Assembly (NCBI RefSeq): GCF_001642475.1
Contig: NW_019173933.1
Coordinates: 744,001 to 808,000 of the forward strand
Length of the DNA stretch: 64,000 bases
Direction: 5' to 3'
DNA from: Fonsecaea monophora
Taxonomy: Eukaryota; Ascomycota; Eurotiomycetes; Chaetothyriales; Herpotrichiellaceae
Under the pieces are notes generated by a model. The model was given only the letters and a program-made list of their open reading frames with translations. It made no database searches and was not told where the DNA came from. A program made the translations under genes and the position numbers. Shown here one piece after another: positions 1-10,990 of the stretch. Positions within the stretch are counted from its first letter, which is position 1; every line of letters starts with the position of its first letter.

Positions 1-641
1 TCATACTGCGCCCACCTCATGAAGACCAGAACGCGGACAAAAAAGTCTAACTGTTCATACACATCAGGTTATCTGCAGCTAACATCTGCAATTCAAAGAT
101 CGTCTTACGAAAGACGCAAGCTCCCTTACATAACGAGTGCTGCAGGGGAAAATTGCTTGTTATCAAAGCATTGGCGAATCGTTTCGAGGGCCCGCACGCT
201 CCGTCGCCGCTAGCACAGAGATCTTTGGTCGAGGAAGGACGGGAAGGCATCGAAGGGTTTGCGGAACCTCCGAGCTCGAAGAGGGAGGCCACTTGAGAGT
301 GGAGGCTAGTTCTATGCTTCGAATGGAAGTTGTGCCGTTCTGTAAAGGGTAATTAGGCTTGACGAGACTCCTTATCAACAGTCGCTGCGAAGATCTGGGT
401 CCGTTTCACGAGAATTGTTCCTTCTAGTCGATTACGACAGCTCTCGGTTGGCATCTCGGTTGGCATTTCGGTGTGCATGGCTGGCATGATTGACGCATAG
501 CCCATGAGGTAAGCTTTGTTGGTGACTTATCATGCTGTTCTGGCAAGTGGCCCAAGTTTGTCAAGGAATCATTTGCACTGTTGGTCCCCAGGTCTTAAGC
601 GGAAACCCTGACGGAGTGGCCGCAGTTGTCCGGGTGCTTGT
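1..641. other. left-edge region without a supported gene
   Basis: Only short overlapping reading frames on both strands, none resembling a family I know. It presumably holds the 3' UTR of the minus-strand PIG-P gene that ends at 642. I see no tRNA, repeat or splice-supported exon. Confidence 0.5.
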
Positions 642-2300
642 TTAGCCATACAGGACCTCACACACACCACCAATGGGCACATCCATAACCGCATCCGTTC
701 CTTCGTTCCAAGCAAGCCTCCAATTTGGGTGCGTTGCGTAGGCCTCTTGCGTCCCATACACGTGTTGGTTTCGAACTGAAGGCGCAGTTGTCGGGATGAA
801 AGGATAAACCGAAGGATGACTAGGAGCATATGCCGCATATCGACCTTCAGAAAGGGGAAACGGTGCGGAGCGAGAAGTCCGCGAGAATTGGTCGTCCCAT
901 GCTCGAATGTCTGATGGTGATGAGTGTTCGATATTGGCTCGGGAGGACTTTCGCTTTCCTTTCTCCTTTGATCGATGAGCCCCATCAACTCCAGTTTTGG
1001 AAGATTTCTTCCCTCTCCCACTCTTTACTCTTGCGCTATCCATATCTCGTTCAAGCCTGACCCGCTCTTCTAGCTCCTTCATCAGTCTTTTACTCCCCCC
1101 TTTCCTAATTCGCCCGGATTCATCGAGGACAGCAACATTTGTAGTGGCATCGACCATGCATTCTAGGCTCGTCAACGGGAGAGTGAGATATTCGACGTTG
1201 TAACTCAAGAGAGCAACATATATGAAGATAAGAAGCATGACAATCCAGGCAGGTATGGCGAGAGACCACCATCTATTCGGATAATAGGTGATCCCTAGAG
1301 CGTGGAGGAAGGGAGATGGGAGATACGACCAGAGAATGTAGATTAGAAAGGCGAGTGTCGAAGCCAAGTACAAAACAAAGCCATAGTACTCGTACGTCGG
1401 GACTTTGGGTGATGTTGGCGGAACTGGGTGTGCGCGCCGAGCTGAGTGTGCTACGGCTGCTTCAGTATCGTTTGGGGTCTCCACATCGGAACTGTCAGGT
1501 GTGGTTGGCCGGGTTGAGGCAGTTGAGCGATTGAGCAGAGAGGGAGGACGGAGCAGAGAAGTTAGGCTGGGCGAAGGCGGTAGGGGAGTTGGCGGACGAT
1601 TATAGAATGGAGGGTAGAGCGGAGGAGGTGGTGGAGGCGGAAGAGCTGTCGTTGACTGCGAGGTGTGTAATCCGTCTCCTTGGTGCTGTGGTTGAGAATG
1701 CCCTGAGGTCTGTGAAAGCGTGGGTCGAGCTGGCAATGAACGCACCCGAGATAATGATTCTGGTCTCTCTGACGACGATGCTAAATGCGCTCCTGGTCCT
1801 GTAGCACCGTCATGAGCCTGTTGTGAGACTTCTGTGTCCAAGGTCTCTTCAGAGAAGACTTCTCCTTCGTCTTCTTCATCCTCTTCCTCCGAAGTCTCCT
1901 GACGAGAGTAGTGAGACTCGAAATCATCGTCGTCTAATGTCACCCCTGCCACATCAAGCTCCGAACCGTCTTGTTCGTCTCTACGCTCTTCCGAGGGTGA
2001 AGTTCTTCCGCTAGGGTCACACGCATCATTGTCCTCGTCTTCGCTCCCCTTCTTATCTTCGCCACCGAGCTCGAATGCGGTTGCGGCCCGGGACCGCTGA
2101 GGGCTTGGTGTTGGCGTCGAAAAATCACGTTCCGGGGTGATCATACGAGGTCCTGTAGGAGTGCGTTGATCACTGGGAATTAACGCTGTTGGAGAAGGTA
2201 GGTTTTCCAGGTACGGCCGCAGGGTGGGAGGGAGTGATTCCGATTTCGAGAACGGACGAGGGCCTAGAGCAGGCGAGCTACCTCTGCTTTGGGGAGGCAT
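642..2300 (-). CDS. PIG-P domain protein, GPI-GlcNAc transferase subunit (Gpi19-like)
   Basis: Single exon, 552 aa, with an ATG at 2300. Residues 1 to about 295 are a low-complexity Ser/Pro/acidic extension. From about residue 300 comes the PIG-P domain: the motif YEYYGFVLYLAS opens the first membrane helix (about 302-327), a Trp/Pro-rich loop follows, and a second helix lies at about 345-370. The extreme C terminus, DVPIGGVCEVLYG, is the conserved PIG-P tail. A basic Ser/Lys-rich stretch (about 410-500) separates helices and tail. PIG-P/Gpi19 is a small ER-membrane subunit of the complex that moves GlcNAc from UDP-GlcNAc to phosphatidylinositol, the first step of GPI-anchor synthesis. Family members in yeast and animals are much shorter (under about 200 aa), so the long N-terminal extension is notable, though such extensions are common in moulds. 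The family call rests on the helices and the tail and is firm. Confidence 0.88.
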   Translation of the reverse strand: MPPQSRGSSPALGPRPFSKSESLPPTLRPYLENLPSPTALIPSDQRTPTGPRMITPERDFSTPTPSPQRSRAATAFELGGEDKKGSEDEDNDACDPSGRTSPSEERRDEQDGSELDVAGVTLDDDDFESHYSRQETSEEEDEEDEGEVFSEETLDTEVSQQAHDGATGPGAHLASSSERPESLSRVRSLPARPTLSQTSGHSQPQHQGDGLHTSQSTTALPPPPPPPLYPPFYNRPPTPLPPSPSLTSLLRPPSLLNRSTASTRPTTPDSSDVETPNDTEAAVAHSARRAHPVPPTSPKVPTYEYYGFVLYLASTLAFLIYILWSYLPSPFLHALGITYYPNRWWSLAIPAWIVMLLIFIYVALLSYNVEYLTLPLTSLECMVDATTNVAVLDESGRIRKGGSKRLMKELEERVRLERDMDSARVKSGRGKKSSKTGVDGAHRSKEKGKRKSSRANIEHSSPSDIRAWDDQFSRTSRSAPFPLSEGRYAAYAPSHPSVYPFIPTTAPSVRNQHVYGTQEAYATHPNWRLAWNEGTDAVMDVPIGGVCEVLYG

Positions 2301-2676
2301 CTCTGAATCTTAATCGAAAGGGAAGGTCGCTGGCCAAAGTGGACGCGTCGAAGAGGGACATGGACGAAGCAGGACGATCTCAAGTTGGCAAGGTTGTTAG
2401 TCACGTGATTATTTGGGACGAGGCTGCATCTCGTGGAAGCGACTAAACTGTCCTGTACATCAAGGAAGATAGACTGACTCAATAGTTCGAACTGATATAT
2501 TTCCATCCTTGCCGCGGAGGCAATGATATTCCGAGGGTCCCAATACCATTTAATAACCCTATACTTTTGTACAATTTCGCTAATAAAACCCAACTCATAA
2601 CGTCATCAAAGAGTATGATCACTCTCGTTCCTGGTAAATATTTGACACCCAATATCTTCTCAAAATGGGAATCCTG
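2301..2676. other. intergenic, upstream of the PIG-P gene
   Basis: No gene seen. It contains a palindromic TCACGTGA site near 2400 and should hold the promoter of the minus-strand PIG-P gene and the 3' UTR of the next minus-strand gene. Confidence 0.5.
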
Positions 2677-4296
2677 TCACCTTTGGGCGAATCCTTCGAT
2701 ACTCCGCAGACCTAGCCCTATATGACCTCCACTACTCATGACCCTGGTCGAAGTGAATGAGCCTGCACTACTTTTCCCAGTCCGAGGAGAAGGTAAGGGC
2801 GGAGTGGGGAATTGACCCAAATCAAATGGCTGTGGTTTCTTTGGGGTCATCAGACCTGGATTTGTTGGTACTGGAACATCGTGTTTGGTCGTAATCTTGC
2901 CCAATCCTTTGATGGCTTGTCCAATACTTTCACTTCGTCTCCGGAGTGCCGAGAAAGATTTTTTCCTCTGCATCGCTGGTCTAGTGGCGAACGGGTCAGA
3001 AGCTTCTTCGTCGGCTGGGGGAGTTGGGAGGGTTGGTAGAGCCGTCATGTTAGAGCCTGTGGGCCCCATCGTTGCGTGTGAAGTATTCTGAGAAGTGAGC
3101 GGGCGAGTAATCGAGGAGAGATTTCCCGAGCTCGTTGATGCGGCGGGGTTTTTCATCACATAATAAACGTCCGACCCAGGCGTACTCGCAGTGGAAGGTC
3201 TGCTCACATGACTTGAAGGCCGAGACGATGATCGCGTCTGTGGGAGAGGCGTCGTCGCAGTCGTAGGCGTTTTGATGAAGCTTTTGATACTGCTCATGCG
3301 TGCGTGGCTCAGTGCAGTCGACAGCCGCGGCATACTGGACTTCCTATCGGCTTTTGACCTGGTCGACTCCTTCGTGGACAAGAGTAGCGATTCCTGGCTA
3401 GCATTGGCGATGAGTTCGAAAGCATTGGCGGGAAGGTTGGGAACTTCGACGAGAGTAGCTTCCGCCGCAGGGAACCCAGAACGCACACTACTCATCGACT
3501 GGCGCTTCAATGGTCGATCCGACGTTTGAGCCACAGTCTGCGACAGAGGGCTCTGCATCGAGGCCGTCCTTCGTTTGCCTCGGTGGGTGATGCTGACTAT
3601 GGATATCAGTGAAGGTCGGGATTTGGGCTGCTGGTAGGATATCGGCGTGGCTGTTTCAATTGGGGAGAAGGTTTCCTCATTGTCGAACTCAGGGCTGAGG
3701 GCTTCGAATAGTGGAGAGTCGAGGACTGCCGAATAGCGGTCGTATCGGAAGTCGGACCAGGAAGCCAGGGAAGCTTGGACAACAGGCTTCGGAGAAGGTG
3801 GCACGATAACACGAACCTCGTCGACCTCCATCTGTTGAAGGACCTCCTCCTCATCTGGTATCTGTATTTTGAGACCTGCCACCTGCAGTGGCCCGGGTGA
3901 GGGTGGTTTTCCAAAGGGAGCTCTGTTCAAGGCCATGTCGTCCGGGGTCAAAACGCTCCTCTCCGAAGGTGTCTCGACAGATGACTCTCGATTAAAGCGC
4001 TCAGCGTCCATGTCGACTTCATCTGCAGAACTGTCTCCGTCAAGGCCATGCGCGGGGTCGGACACATGTTCCGCCATATGGTCATACATCAAAATCCTCC
4101 TCTTGTGTTCAGCCAGCTTCTCTCGATCTAGAGCCTGTTGCTGCTGTCGTTCTTGGAACTTTTTCCTCCGAGCAGAGGCAGAGCTCATCTTTCGGGCTTT
4201 GAGGACCTGGTCCATGGCGACGGTGGAGGGAGCGAGACTGGTAGACGGTGTAGAGAGATCCGAGGATGACGGGAACGAAATTTTGTGCGAAATCAT
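2677..4296 (-). CDS. hypothetical Ser/Thr-rich protein
   Basis: A single open frame. The frame is open to 4545, but its most upstream codon is GTG. The first ATG is at 4296 (539 aa). A second ATG at 4215 (512 aa, starting MDQVLKARKMSSAS) begins a charged, Gln/Arg-rich helical stretch (RRKKFQERQQQQALDREKL) and may be the true start. The rest is low complexity: acidic around residues 60-120, with proline-rich patches and many Ser/Thr, ending in SSGGHIGLGLRSIEGFAQR. I recognise no catalytic domain, signal peptide or membrane helix. The composition suggests a disordered regulatory or scaffold protein, but this is only a description. It lies on the same strand as the PIG-P gene, about 380 bp upstream of it, with its own promoter presumably beyond 4296. 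Confidence 0.65.
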   Translation of the reverse strand: MISHKISFPSSSDLSTPSTSLAPSTVAMDQVLKARKMSSASARRKKFQERQQQQALDREKLAEHKRRILMYDHMAEHVSDPAHGLDGDSSADEVDMDAERFNRESSVETPSERSVLTPDDMALNRAPFGKPPSPGPLQVAGLKIQIPDEEEVLQQMEVDEVRVIVPPSPKPVVQASLASWSDFRYDRYSAVLDSPLFEALSPEFDNEETFSPIETATPISYQQPKSRPSLISIVSITHRGKRRTASMQSPLSQTVAQTSDRPLKRQSMSSVRSGFPAAEATLVEVPNLPANAFELIANASQESLLLSTKESTRSKADRKSSMPRLSTALSHARMSSIKSFIKTPTTATTPLPQTRSSSRPSSHVSRPSTASTPGSDVYYVMKNPAASTSSGNLSSITRPLTSQNTSHATMGPTGSNMTALPTLPTPPADEEASDPFATRPAMQRKKSFSALRRRSESIGQAIKGLGKITTKHDVPVPTNPGLMTPKKPQPFDLGQFPTPPLPSPRTGKSSAGSFTSTRVMSSGGHIGLGLRSIEGFAQR

Positions 4297-6627
4297 GCGT
4301 GGAACAACGGCCAGCGAAATCTGGAGAAATCGGACGGGGTTACAGAGGATGCCTGGCTGCTGGACGCAACTGTCACCTGGAACTCTAAAAGTAGCAGGAT
4401 CCGTTTGAAGGCACTGAGGCTGCGACAGGGTTTTCAAATGGAACGGGGGCAACCCGGACACGCAGATCGGGCCATGACACAGGACAGCGGCAGGCTTTCG
4501 AGCCTCGCCAGCTTGAAGCGAACAAAAAGGACAAGTGTACGCCACGAAAGGGCACTCGGACAGAAAATGAGAGCGGCCGACCAGGATTTTGACGAGAAAC
4601 CAAAATGGCCGACCCAGTAAAGAGGGTTAGATGCTACCTGATTGAGGTAAGAGACAACTTTATCTCGCAGACGACAAAGCCGGAGAAGAAGGGATAGCGA
4701 CGATCAGGTACTTCTAGCGAGAGTAAGATTGCAGGAAGCTTGACTGTGAGTCCGCAGTCCAGCACGAGCTAGGTTGATGAAGGGACCTAGCCCTCGGGGG
4801 TTTTTTGATGAAGTCTGTTAGAGGTTACTGCAAGTTCGAGGGGAAGTGGAGTAGGCGGGAAGTCTGGTTTGAGGACCAACGTTTCATTGCTGGCACACAC
4901 TGCAACGAATATGTGGGCTCTGGAGTTTGTCTAGCGTCAACGACCCACGGAGACCTGCCGAACTTACAAAAGTAGGCCGAAACCCAGCAGCAAGCGGTAT
5001 TGGTGTTTTTATTTTTCCATAACCGTTCTCATGTGCAGGTATCATATCCTTGTCCATGATGGATCGGTGTTTTGACGTCTTGATATTGACCGTCCAATTG
5101 AGAATGTGGAGAGTGGATGGCGGCATGCGCCCAGTGATCGGGCCCTTCGCTTAGCAAGGAGAAAAAACGTCAACAGGCAATCAAGATGGGCTTAGTCCTT
5201 GTACGTACAAGTACACCATCAGCACCCATTCTGGGTAAAGCTCCAGGTACCAGGCCCAGACGCCTGAGCTCGGTTGCATTGGAGCGGTGGCCGAGAAGGT
5301 CAAGGCGTCCCAGAGCTAAACTAGAGTTGTGCATCTTGTTCGCAACAGGTGAGGGTTGACGTGACGAGGCTTGAGCAGGATCCAACCAACGGCGGCTATG
5401 GGCGCCAAAGGCACACAGTAGGTAAATACTCCGTAGTATATCGAGGTTATGTTTTTTTTGTCTTCTGTCCACCAGCAGCCATGTAGTCCACTCTCTTGCA
5501 TAAGGTCTTGGGCCATGGAACGGCTTTCGCGCAGAAAACGGACGGAGGAGAAAATTGTGGGATTCATGATCAAACACGTGCCCTGCCGTCTTGTCTCGAC
5601 CCAAGTCTGACAGTGGGAGCTTGTTCTCATGGTTGGCTGCAGTCTCAAACGCCACTTTACTGGGGTCCAGCCCCTTTGGATTTATCTTGAGGGAGGTCAG
5701 ACGGCGGTGCGTGTGCTCGGGATTTGAGTGAGGTAGCCAATGCTGAGAGACTCCTCCCATGCAGATTCAAGCTTTGAATGGGTAGTGACTGATGTTGTAA
5801 ACCGCTGTGCTTCGAAGTACACATGCACCAATGTGAAAGTTGCCTGTGGACCTAGTAGTAGAGAGATGATGGTGGAGGTCTCACACCAAAGAATGAAGTC
5901 AGTCATTTGAAACCCTTGAGTTGTGAAATTGGTGTGGAAGTGGCGTCATTTGACCTGTCAAGGACCTCCACCCCTCCCAACCCCTTTTCCCACAGCTCAG
6001 CTCAGATCGTTGCCATTTCCACTGCAAGCTCCTGGAGATTGGACACAGTACCTTGTAACTCGCCCTTGTCCTGGAGGTCACCAGCTCCATTGTAGACAAG
6101 TCGCCTGTCTACCGAGTACAAGCGCGGGAATTACGAAGTCCGCATAACCGGGGTTGGTGCCTTGGATCATACGAAGTGGCAGCCCGTCGTGGGAGACGAG
6201 AGACAATTACCCCGTACTACTACACCGCTGCTCTGTCAGTCTCGCTTGCACGGACATTTGCATCACTACTGGTATATAAATACTCTGTCTTACCCTGAAG
6301 TGCCCGGCGTCATGTAAGGTCTGTCGATCACTTAAGCGGCAGCACGGCGCAAGAAGTTGGGTTGGAAGCTCTTGTGTTTGGTACAAAGCTGCACACACCG
6401 CCTGCACTATGTGATCGTCAGGTATCGGAATGTGCCCAATCCCTCTCAAGGGCATAAGTTGGGAATGAATATCCTTTGGAGCTCGCCGAGAGGAGACTGG
6501 TCGCACCAGTCTGACGGCCCCGATCAGATGTTGAGGCCTGGGCATCTCACAGTCCCCACCCAACCTCGCCCACCAATTCCTGTTGATGGCAAGCGTGCAC
6601 ACCTGCGAAGTACTGGGTACAAAGGGC
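4297..6627. other. 2.3-kb intergenic region
   Basis: No gene supported. The longest frame (minus, 5170-5760, 196 codons) resembles no family, has heavily overlapping frames beside it and shows no splice-linked partners. The region probably contains the promoter of the hypothetical gene (right of 4296) and the 3' end of the S28 peptidase gene. Confidence 0.45.
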
Positions 6628-8375
6628 TCAGTGGCGAGTTGCCTTCCACTCTGCCATCCAGCCTTGGGCCGCTTCTACGATTTGCCTCTGTGCGTTGGCC
6701 ACTGGAGCGGGTGGCAGGCTTGGTGTTGTCTCATTGGGAAACTTCAGGATAGAAAGAGTCAGCGCATGTTCACCATGGCAAAGACTACTAGCCCGACATC
6801 TAGGTCGGGATCGCCATTGGGAAGACTCACCAAACCATTTTCATCCCAGTGATGCACTGCTCCTTGAATTAAAATGACAGGTTCGCTCGGCGTGCTTGTT
6901 TGGTTAAGGACGTCAGGCTGAGATAAGGTCGCTAACGCTGTCGCGGGCCGCCAGGGGTCGGCCTCTCCTCCTATGGTTGCAAGTCTGGGATAGGAGATGT
7001 TGAAGCCGCCATATTTATTGACAGCATTGACATCAGGCGGCGTAGTAATGTTGAATGCATACCGGCAAACTTGCGTAAGATATTTGACGGTCAGGAGACG
7101 GGATATGAGAGGAAGGCGGTCATGAGGGACACTTGCTCCGTCTTGAATATAGCCCCATTCCTTGCAGTATTGATACGGCCATGACAGTGCATTGTAGTTG
7201 GTAATGTTCTTATCGGTATACATGGGCGCCGATTCATTGTGAGTACCATAGCATTCATCGAACGTACTGTCGCATGACCCAGCATAGCTATCGTTGGTCC
7301 ATGCCAGCCAGTTGAGCAGAGGGTTTAGCAGTTGTGCGCTCTCATTGGCCCATCCGCCCGCTTCTATCAGCGCTGTGGCATTGTCCTTCATAGAAGCAGA
7401 GCTAGGCCAGAGAAGAGTGTCGGAGCTGATATTGCCGCAATAGTAGCTGAATTCCGGACTGTTGACCTCTGGGTCCCAGTTTGTCGACTGCCACCAGCCA
7501 ATTCCGCTCGACACGAGATTCGCCAGATCATCGTTGTGCGTAAGGGTCTGCATACCGAGGCCTTTCTTAAGCTGTGCAACAGTCTTTGCGTCATTCTTTT
7601 GGAGGATGTTATCCATGATATTGATCAACTTCGTTTGTGCCGCGATACATGCAGGTGGACCGTACTGGCGAACCGGTTCATAGTACGCCCAATAATCATA
7701 GATGGCTTTCGTAACTCCTGACGACGAAATTGCGCCCCAGTAGATCTCAGGGTATAGCTTGCGCAAGAATGCAACGATTCCACCAGAGTATGAGCCTCCA
7801 TAGGCTAGGTAGGGCGTGCCGGGGGCCGTTAAGTTGAGATTTTCCATCCCCGGAAAAACGATGTGTGAGGCAAAGTAGGCTTGGTCAGCTACGGCTTGGT
7901 CTGTGGACAGAAACCGCAAATTCTTGGTCGACAGGTCAGGTGTAGGAAAGCTTTTCCCATAATATCTGTGCTCCAAGACCACGCCGATGCCATTTAGAGC
8001 CGACGCAAGCTGGTACACGATTCCTTTCTGCAAGTACGGTAGGCGCTCGCTGGCATCTGCCTCTCCGCTTTGTAAGACTATTACAGGTCCCCCGGGCTTG
8101 TAATATGTTGCGTCGAAAAAGTACCGCAGCTTGAAGGTTTTATTGGAATGCGGCTCGTATCGGGATTCATTGTGGAAGTGGTCTACAGGCATAGAAATGT
8201 AGTGTTCCGGGTACAGTTCCGTTGGGTCAACATCCTGCCGTGCTGTCAACCTGTGGGGTGCAGGCGCAAGATTTCTGCGTGATGTTAGGCAATCTTTTGA
8301 AGCTAGTCAGACAACCTACCTCGCCTGTCCAAGCCCAGTGAGGGTGGCTGTTAGGAGAGCATATAAGAGCCTCAT
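6628..8375 (-). CDS. secreted serine peptidase, family S28
   Basis: Three exons on minus: 8320-8375, 6831-8274 and 6628-6741, joined by introns of 45 bp (8275-8319, CTAAC branch) and 89 bp (6742-6830, GTGAGT donor), giving 537 aa. Exon 1 encodes a signal peptide (MRLLYALLTATLTGLGQA). The nucleophile motif GGSYSGG lies at about residue 175, the acid is probably the Asp in GGEADPWRP, and the catalytic His is in VHHWDENG. Exon 3 adds the usual tail after DENGL (FPNETTPSLPP...). Many N-glycosylation sequons (NLT, NIS, NDS, NET) fit secretion. S28 enzymes (lysosomal Pro-X carboxypeptidase, dipeptidyl peptidase II and fungal acidic homologues) cut after proline or remove dipeptides. I infer an extracellular or vacuolar acid peptidase in protein scavenging. 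A model stopping at 6759 would read through the last intron and lose the true C terminus. Confidence 0.92.
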
Positions 8376-9495
8376 CTTGCATGAATGGAGAACGCAATGA
8401 GAATCAGAAATGAAAGGGACAGAAGGTAGAGAAATAAAACAAGACAATCAGCTGGCAGGAAGCTGTCTTTCACACACTCATGTGTCTTGCGCAACCAACC
8501 TGTTTTTTTGCCGCTGAACGTAACAGTTGCAGCGATCCACAAGCTCTTTAACCCCGCATGTGGAAGGTATGACACCTTAACGGCAACGCGTGGAAGTCGT
8601 TATCGGGAAGCTTCAGAAGCTTGTTGGCCATGATGTTATGACAATGCAACGTTGATGCGGGCGCAGGGCAGCAGCCTATAACCCAAGGGGAAGGTGTGCA
8701 AGTGATCGTCAAGCAACATACACAAGACAACCAATGTGAATGTGGACGAAGGAATGGACGCAGATCCAGGTCAAGCTGGACAGCGACCTCAGCTGACACT
8801 GATTGGAGATAAGGATAACAAGCACCTCGGTAGCGCAACAAGCTCGTCAGATCTCCCGGCCACCCGCGCACATGTTCCGCAGCAGGGGTTGTGATGCAGG
8901 TTGTTGCCGAGCCAATATGTACTTTTTCAGGACCATTGCATAGCAAATCTGCAGAGATGAAATGCGAACGAATCGGGCCTCGAACGGATATCGTAAAGAG
9001 ACGAAGACATTTGTATTGCTTGCGTTGATAAGGAACTGTAGCACTGAACGGGATGTCGGGGGGAGGAAGTAAGCAGGGAATATCGGCCTTGCAACGGTGG
9101 ACTTTCGCCAGAATAAATCACAGGAAGGTAGTACTTGATCGGGCCCGAGCCACTCGAAGGGGCGACAGACACGAACTGCAACATGCTGTCTGTACCTCGT
9201 CGTTGAATTTTCACTGAGCTGCGTGGCTGTTATAGCAAAAGCAGGCCACATGCCAAGCTTTTTCCAGGGCCAGCCAAGCACTGATTCCACGTGATAACGT
9301 GCTATTGTATGACGTCAAGGGCCAGGAACTCCATCGATCTCTCCTTCCTGTTTTGGTGTTCCAGGACAACAGACAAACCAAGCTAGTCCCGGTCTGGAAG
9401 TGGCCTTCTATCAAAAAGGCCATGAGGTTCACCGACTCTCACTTCTGTCAGATTGCCTCTTTCTTGATCTCTAAGAATCCCAGATCCTTGCGCTC
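8376..9495. other. intergenic, promoter side of the S28 peptidase gene
   Basis: No gene recognised on either strand. It should contain the upstream control region of the minus-strand peptidase gene and the 3' UTR of the SDR gene. The short frames present lack family resemblance. Confidence 0.45.
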
Positions 9496-10686
9496 CTATT
9501 GACCGTTGGCCAGAAGAACTCGTCCACCATCGACACAAAGGCATCTCCCGTCCACATACGCCTGATAGTTGGCTGTTTAGCAAATCTCCCCCTTTTTGAC
9601 GCAAGGACTGGTCAACCTACCCCGGCTTGGCTGCTCAGATAGAGCACTGCTCCTGCAATATCTTCCAATTTGCCTATCCTCGCCGCTGGCATTGCCTTGA
9701 AGAGCTCTGCAAATTGATTATCGCCCTCTTCAACGGGGTTCATTTTGCTAGGGACAACTGTGACCAGATTCAGCCATTTTCTGATTGCGTGCACGTATTG
9801 CTTCCACTTACAGCCTGGATTGATGGCGTTGACTCTGACATACCCTGGATTCAAGGCGTGATCAGCATTGCTTTTGATTCCGGGCTACCAAGGTGACCGG
9901 AGACAACACTCACATCTCGCGAACTTGCTCGCCAACAGCGCGACCAAATGATCAATTGCCGCTTTGCTGGCCGCATAGCTGGTCAAATCGACATTTGTGC
10001 AATTATGCATACTAGCACAGCTGCTAGTAATTATCATCACCCCTCGACCCTCATCTCGACCTCTTCGGCCATTCCCAATGTCAAGATTGCTCGCTGCGAC
10101 CAGCAATTTTAGCAACGCAACTGACAGAAAGTAGTGGGCTGTGACATTGACACGGAATGTATCATCCCAATCTGAATGTCGCGAAGACCATAGAGACTCT
10201 TGGAGTTCATCCAAAGATGCAGTTTTGACGTCGCACATCTTTGGTGGGTCTCTCCTGATTCCGGCGTTTGAGCAGAGAATGTCCAGGTGAGTTTCATGCT
10301 TTTCGAGTTCTTTTGCGACAGCAGCGATCCCTTCTTTGGAAGATATATCACTCGCAAATCTGTGATTTCATCAGTCATTGTGGCGTTATAGCGATGCTTG
10401 GTTTGGCAAAACGACTACCCTACAGCCTTCCCCCCCGATGACTTCCCCATGTCATTCAGCTCAGCCACCACCGTTTCAATATCATCCGTCGGTAAGGCAG
10501 TGACATATACCTTTGCACCGTTCGACACCAGACCCTATTCCACATCATCAGTCCGACTACTGGTGCGAACACGGAACGGATGTCGCTCACCTTTGCGATC
10601 ATCAGTCCAAGGCCCGAGCATCCCCCGGACACCAGGGCCACTCGGCCCTTGACGCCAAAGAGATCAGCTACAGAAAGAGATGACAT
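9496..10686 (-). CDS. short-chain dehydrogenase/reductase (SDR)
   Basis: Six exons on minus: 10591-10686, 10419-10534, 9914-10359, 9812-9844, 9621-9757, 9496-9561. The five introns (10535-10590, 10360-10418, 9845-9913, 9758-9811, 9562-9620) are 54-69 bp and in phase, giving 297 aa. An in-frame ATG at 10728 would add 14 residues, but MSSLSVADLF at 10686 fits the family N terminus better. Motifs in order: the cofactor loop SGGCSGLG (a Ser/Cys variant of TGxxxGxG) at about residue 20, LCSNAG (the NAG motif), the catalytic Ser in IITSSCAS, the catalytic YAASK, the INPGFVPSKM loop, and the conserved tail AYVDG...VDGGRVLLANGQ. Classical SDRs of this kind are NAD(P)-dependent oxidoreductases with a Rossmann fold; the substrate is unknown. 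It is divergent from the P450 gene across 304 bp, which suggests co-regulation. Confidence 0.9.
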
Positions 10687-10990
10687 TCTCAACGGGTGAC
10701 TTGACGCATCGCGGAAGGGTGCGTTCATGGTCTAAAAGTGAGGACAGTAGCGGTGCACCACGGCCCTTGCCGCCAGAAATCACCGCCCGTTGTTCTCCGT
10801 CCTTGGGTCCATGGGCCCGCACAAGTCCGCCAGCTCGCTTCTCCATACTTGATCGACGATTTGGCGGCAAACGGTCTAGAGGATATAAAATTGCTTCTGG
10901 TTCTTCAATCCCATTCCTCTCTGCTCTCCTAAGTATACATCGAATGTTCCAAGGGGGACTTCAAACTTGATCAAAGAGACCTTGACAGCA
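10687..10990. promoter_or_regulatory. shared divergent promoter of the SDR and P450 genes
   Basis: This is the 304-bp space between the SDR start (10686, minus) and the P450 start (10991, plus). A TATAAAA at 10884-10890 lies about 100 bp before the P450 ATG. Bidirectional promoters of this length often co-regulate paired fungal metabolic genes; that reading is inference. Confidence 0.55.
10884..10890 (+). promoter_or_regulatory. TATA box candidate of the P450 gene
   Basis: A TATAAAA element placed 101 bp upstream of the P450 ATG, a spacing compatible with a TATA-dependent fungal promoter with a short leader. Confidence 0.45.

Noticed and set aside
4297..4545. N-terminal extension of the hypothetical protein to 4545
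   Set aside because: The upstream limit is a GTG codon; fungal nuclear genes start at ATG, and the extension has no recognisable domain.
5170..5760. 196-codon minus-strand frame with ATG
   Set aside because: No family resemblance, overlapping frames of similar quality, and no splice partners; not enough to call a gene.
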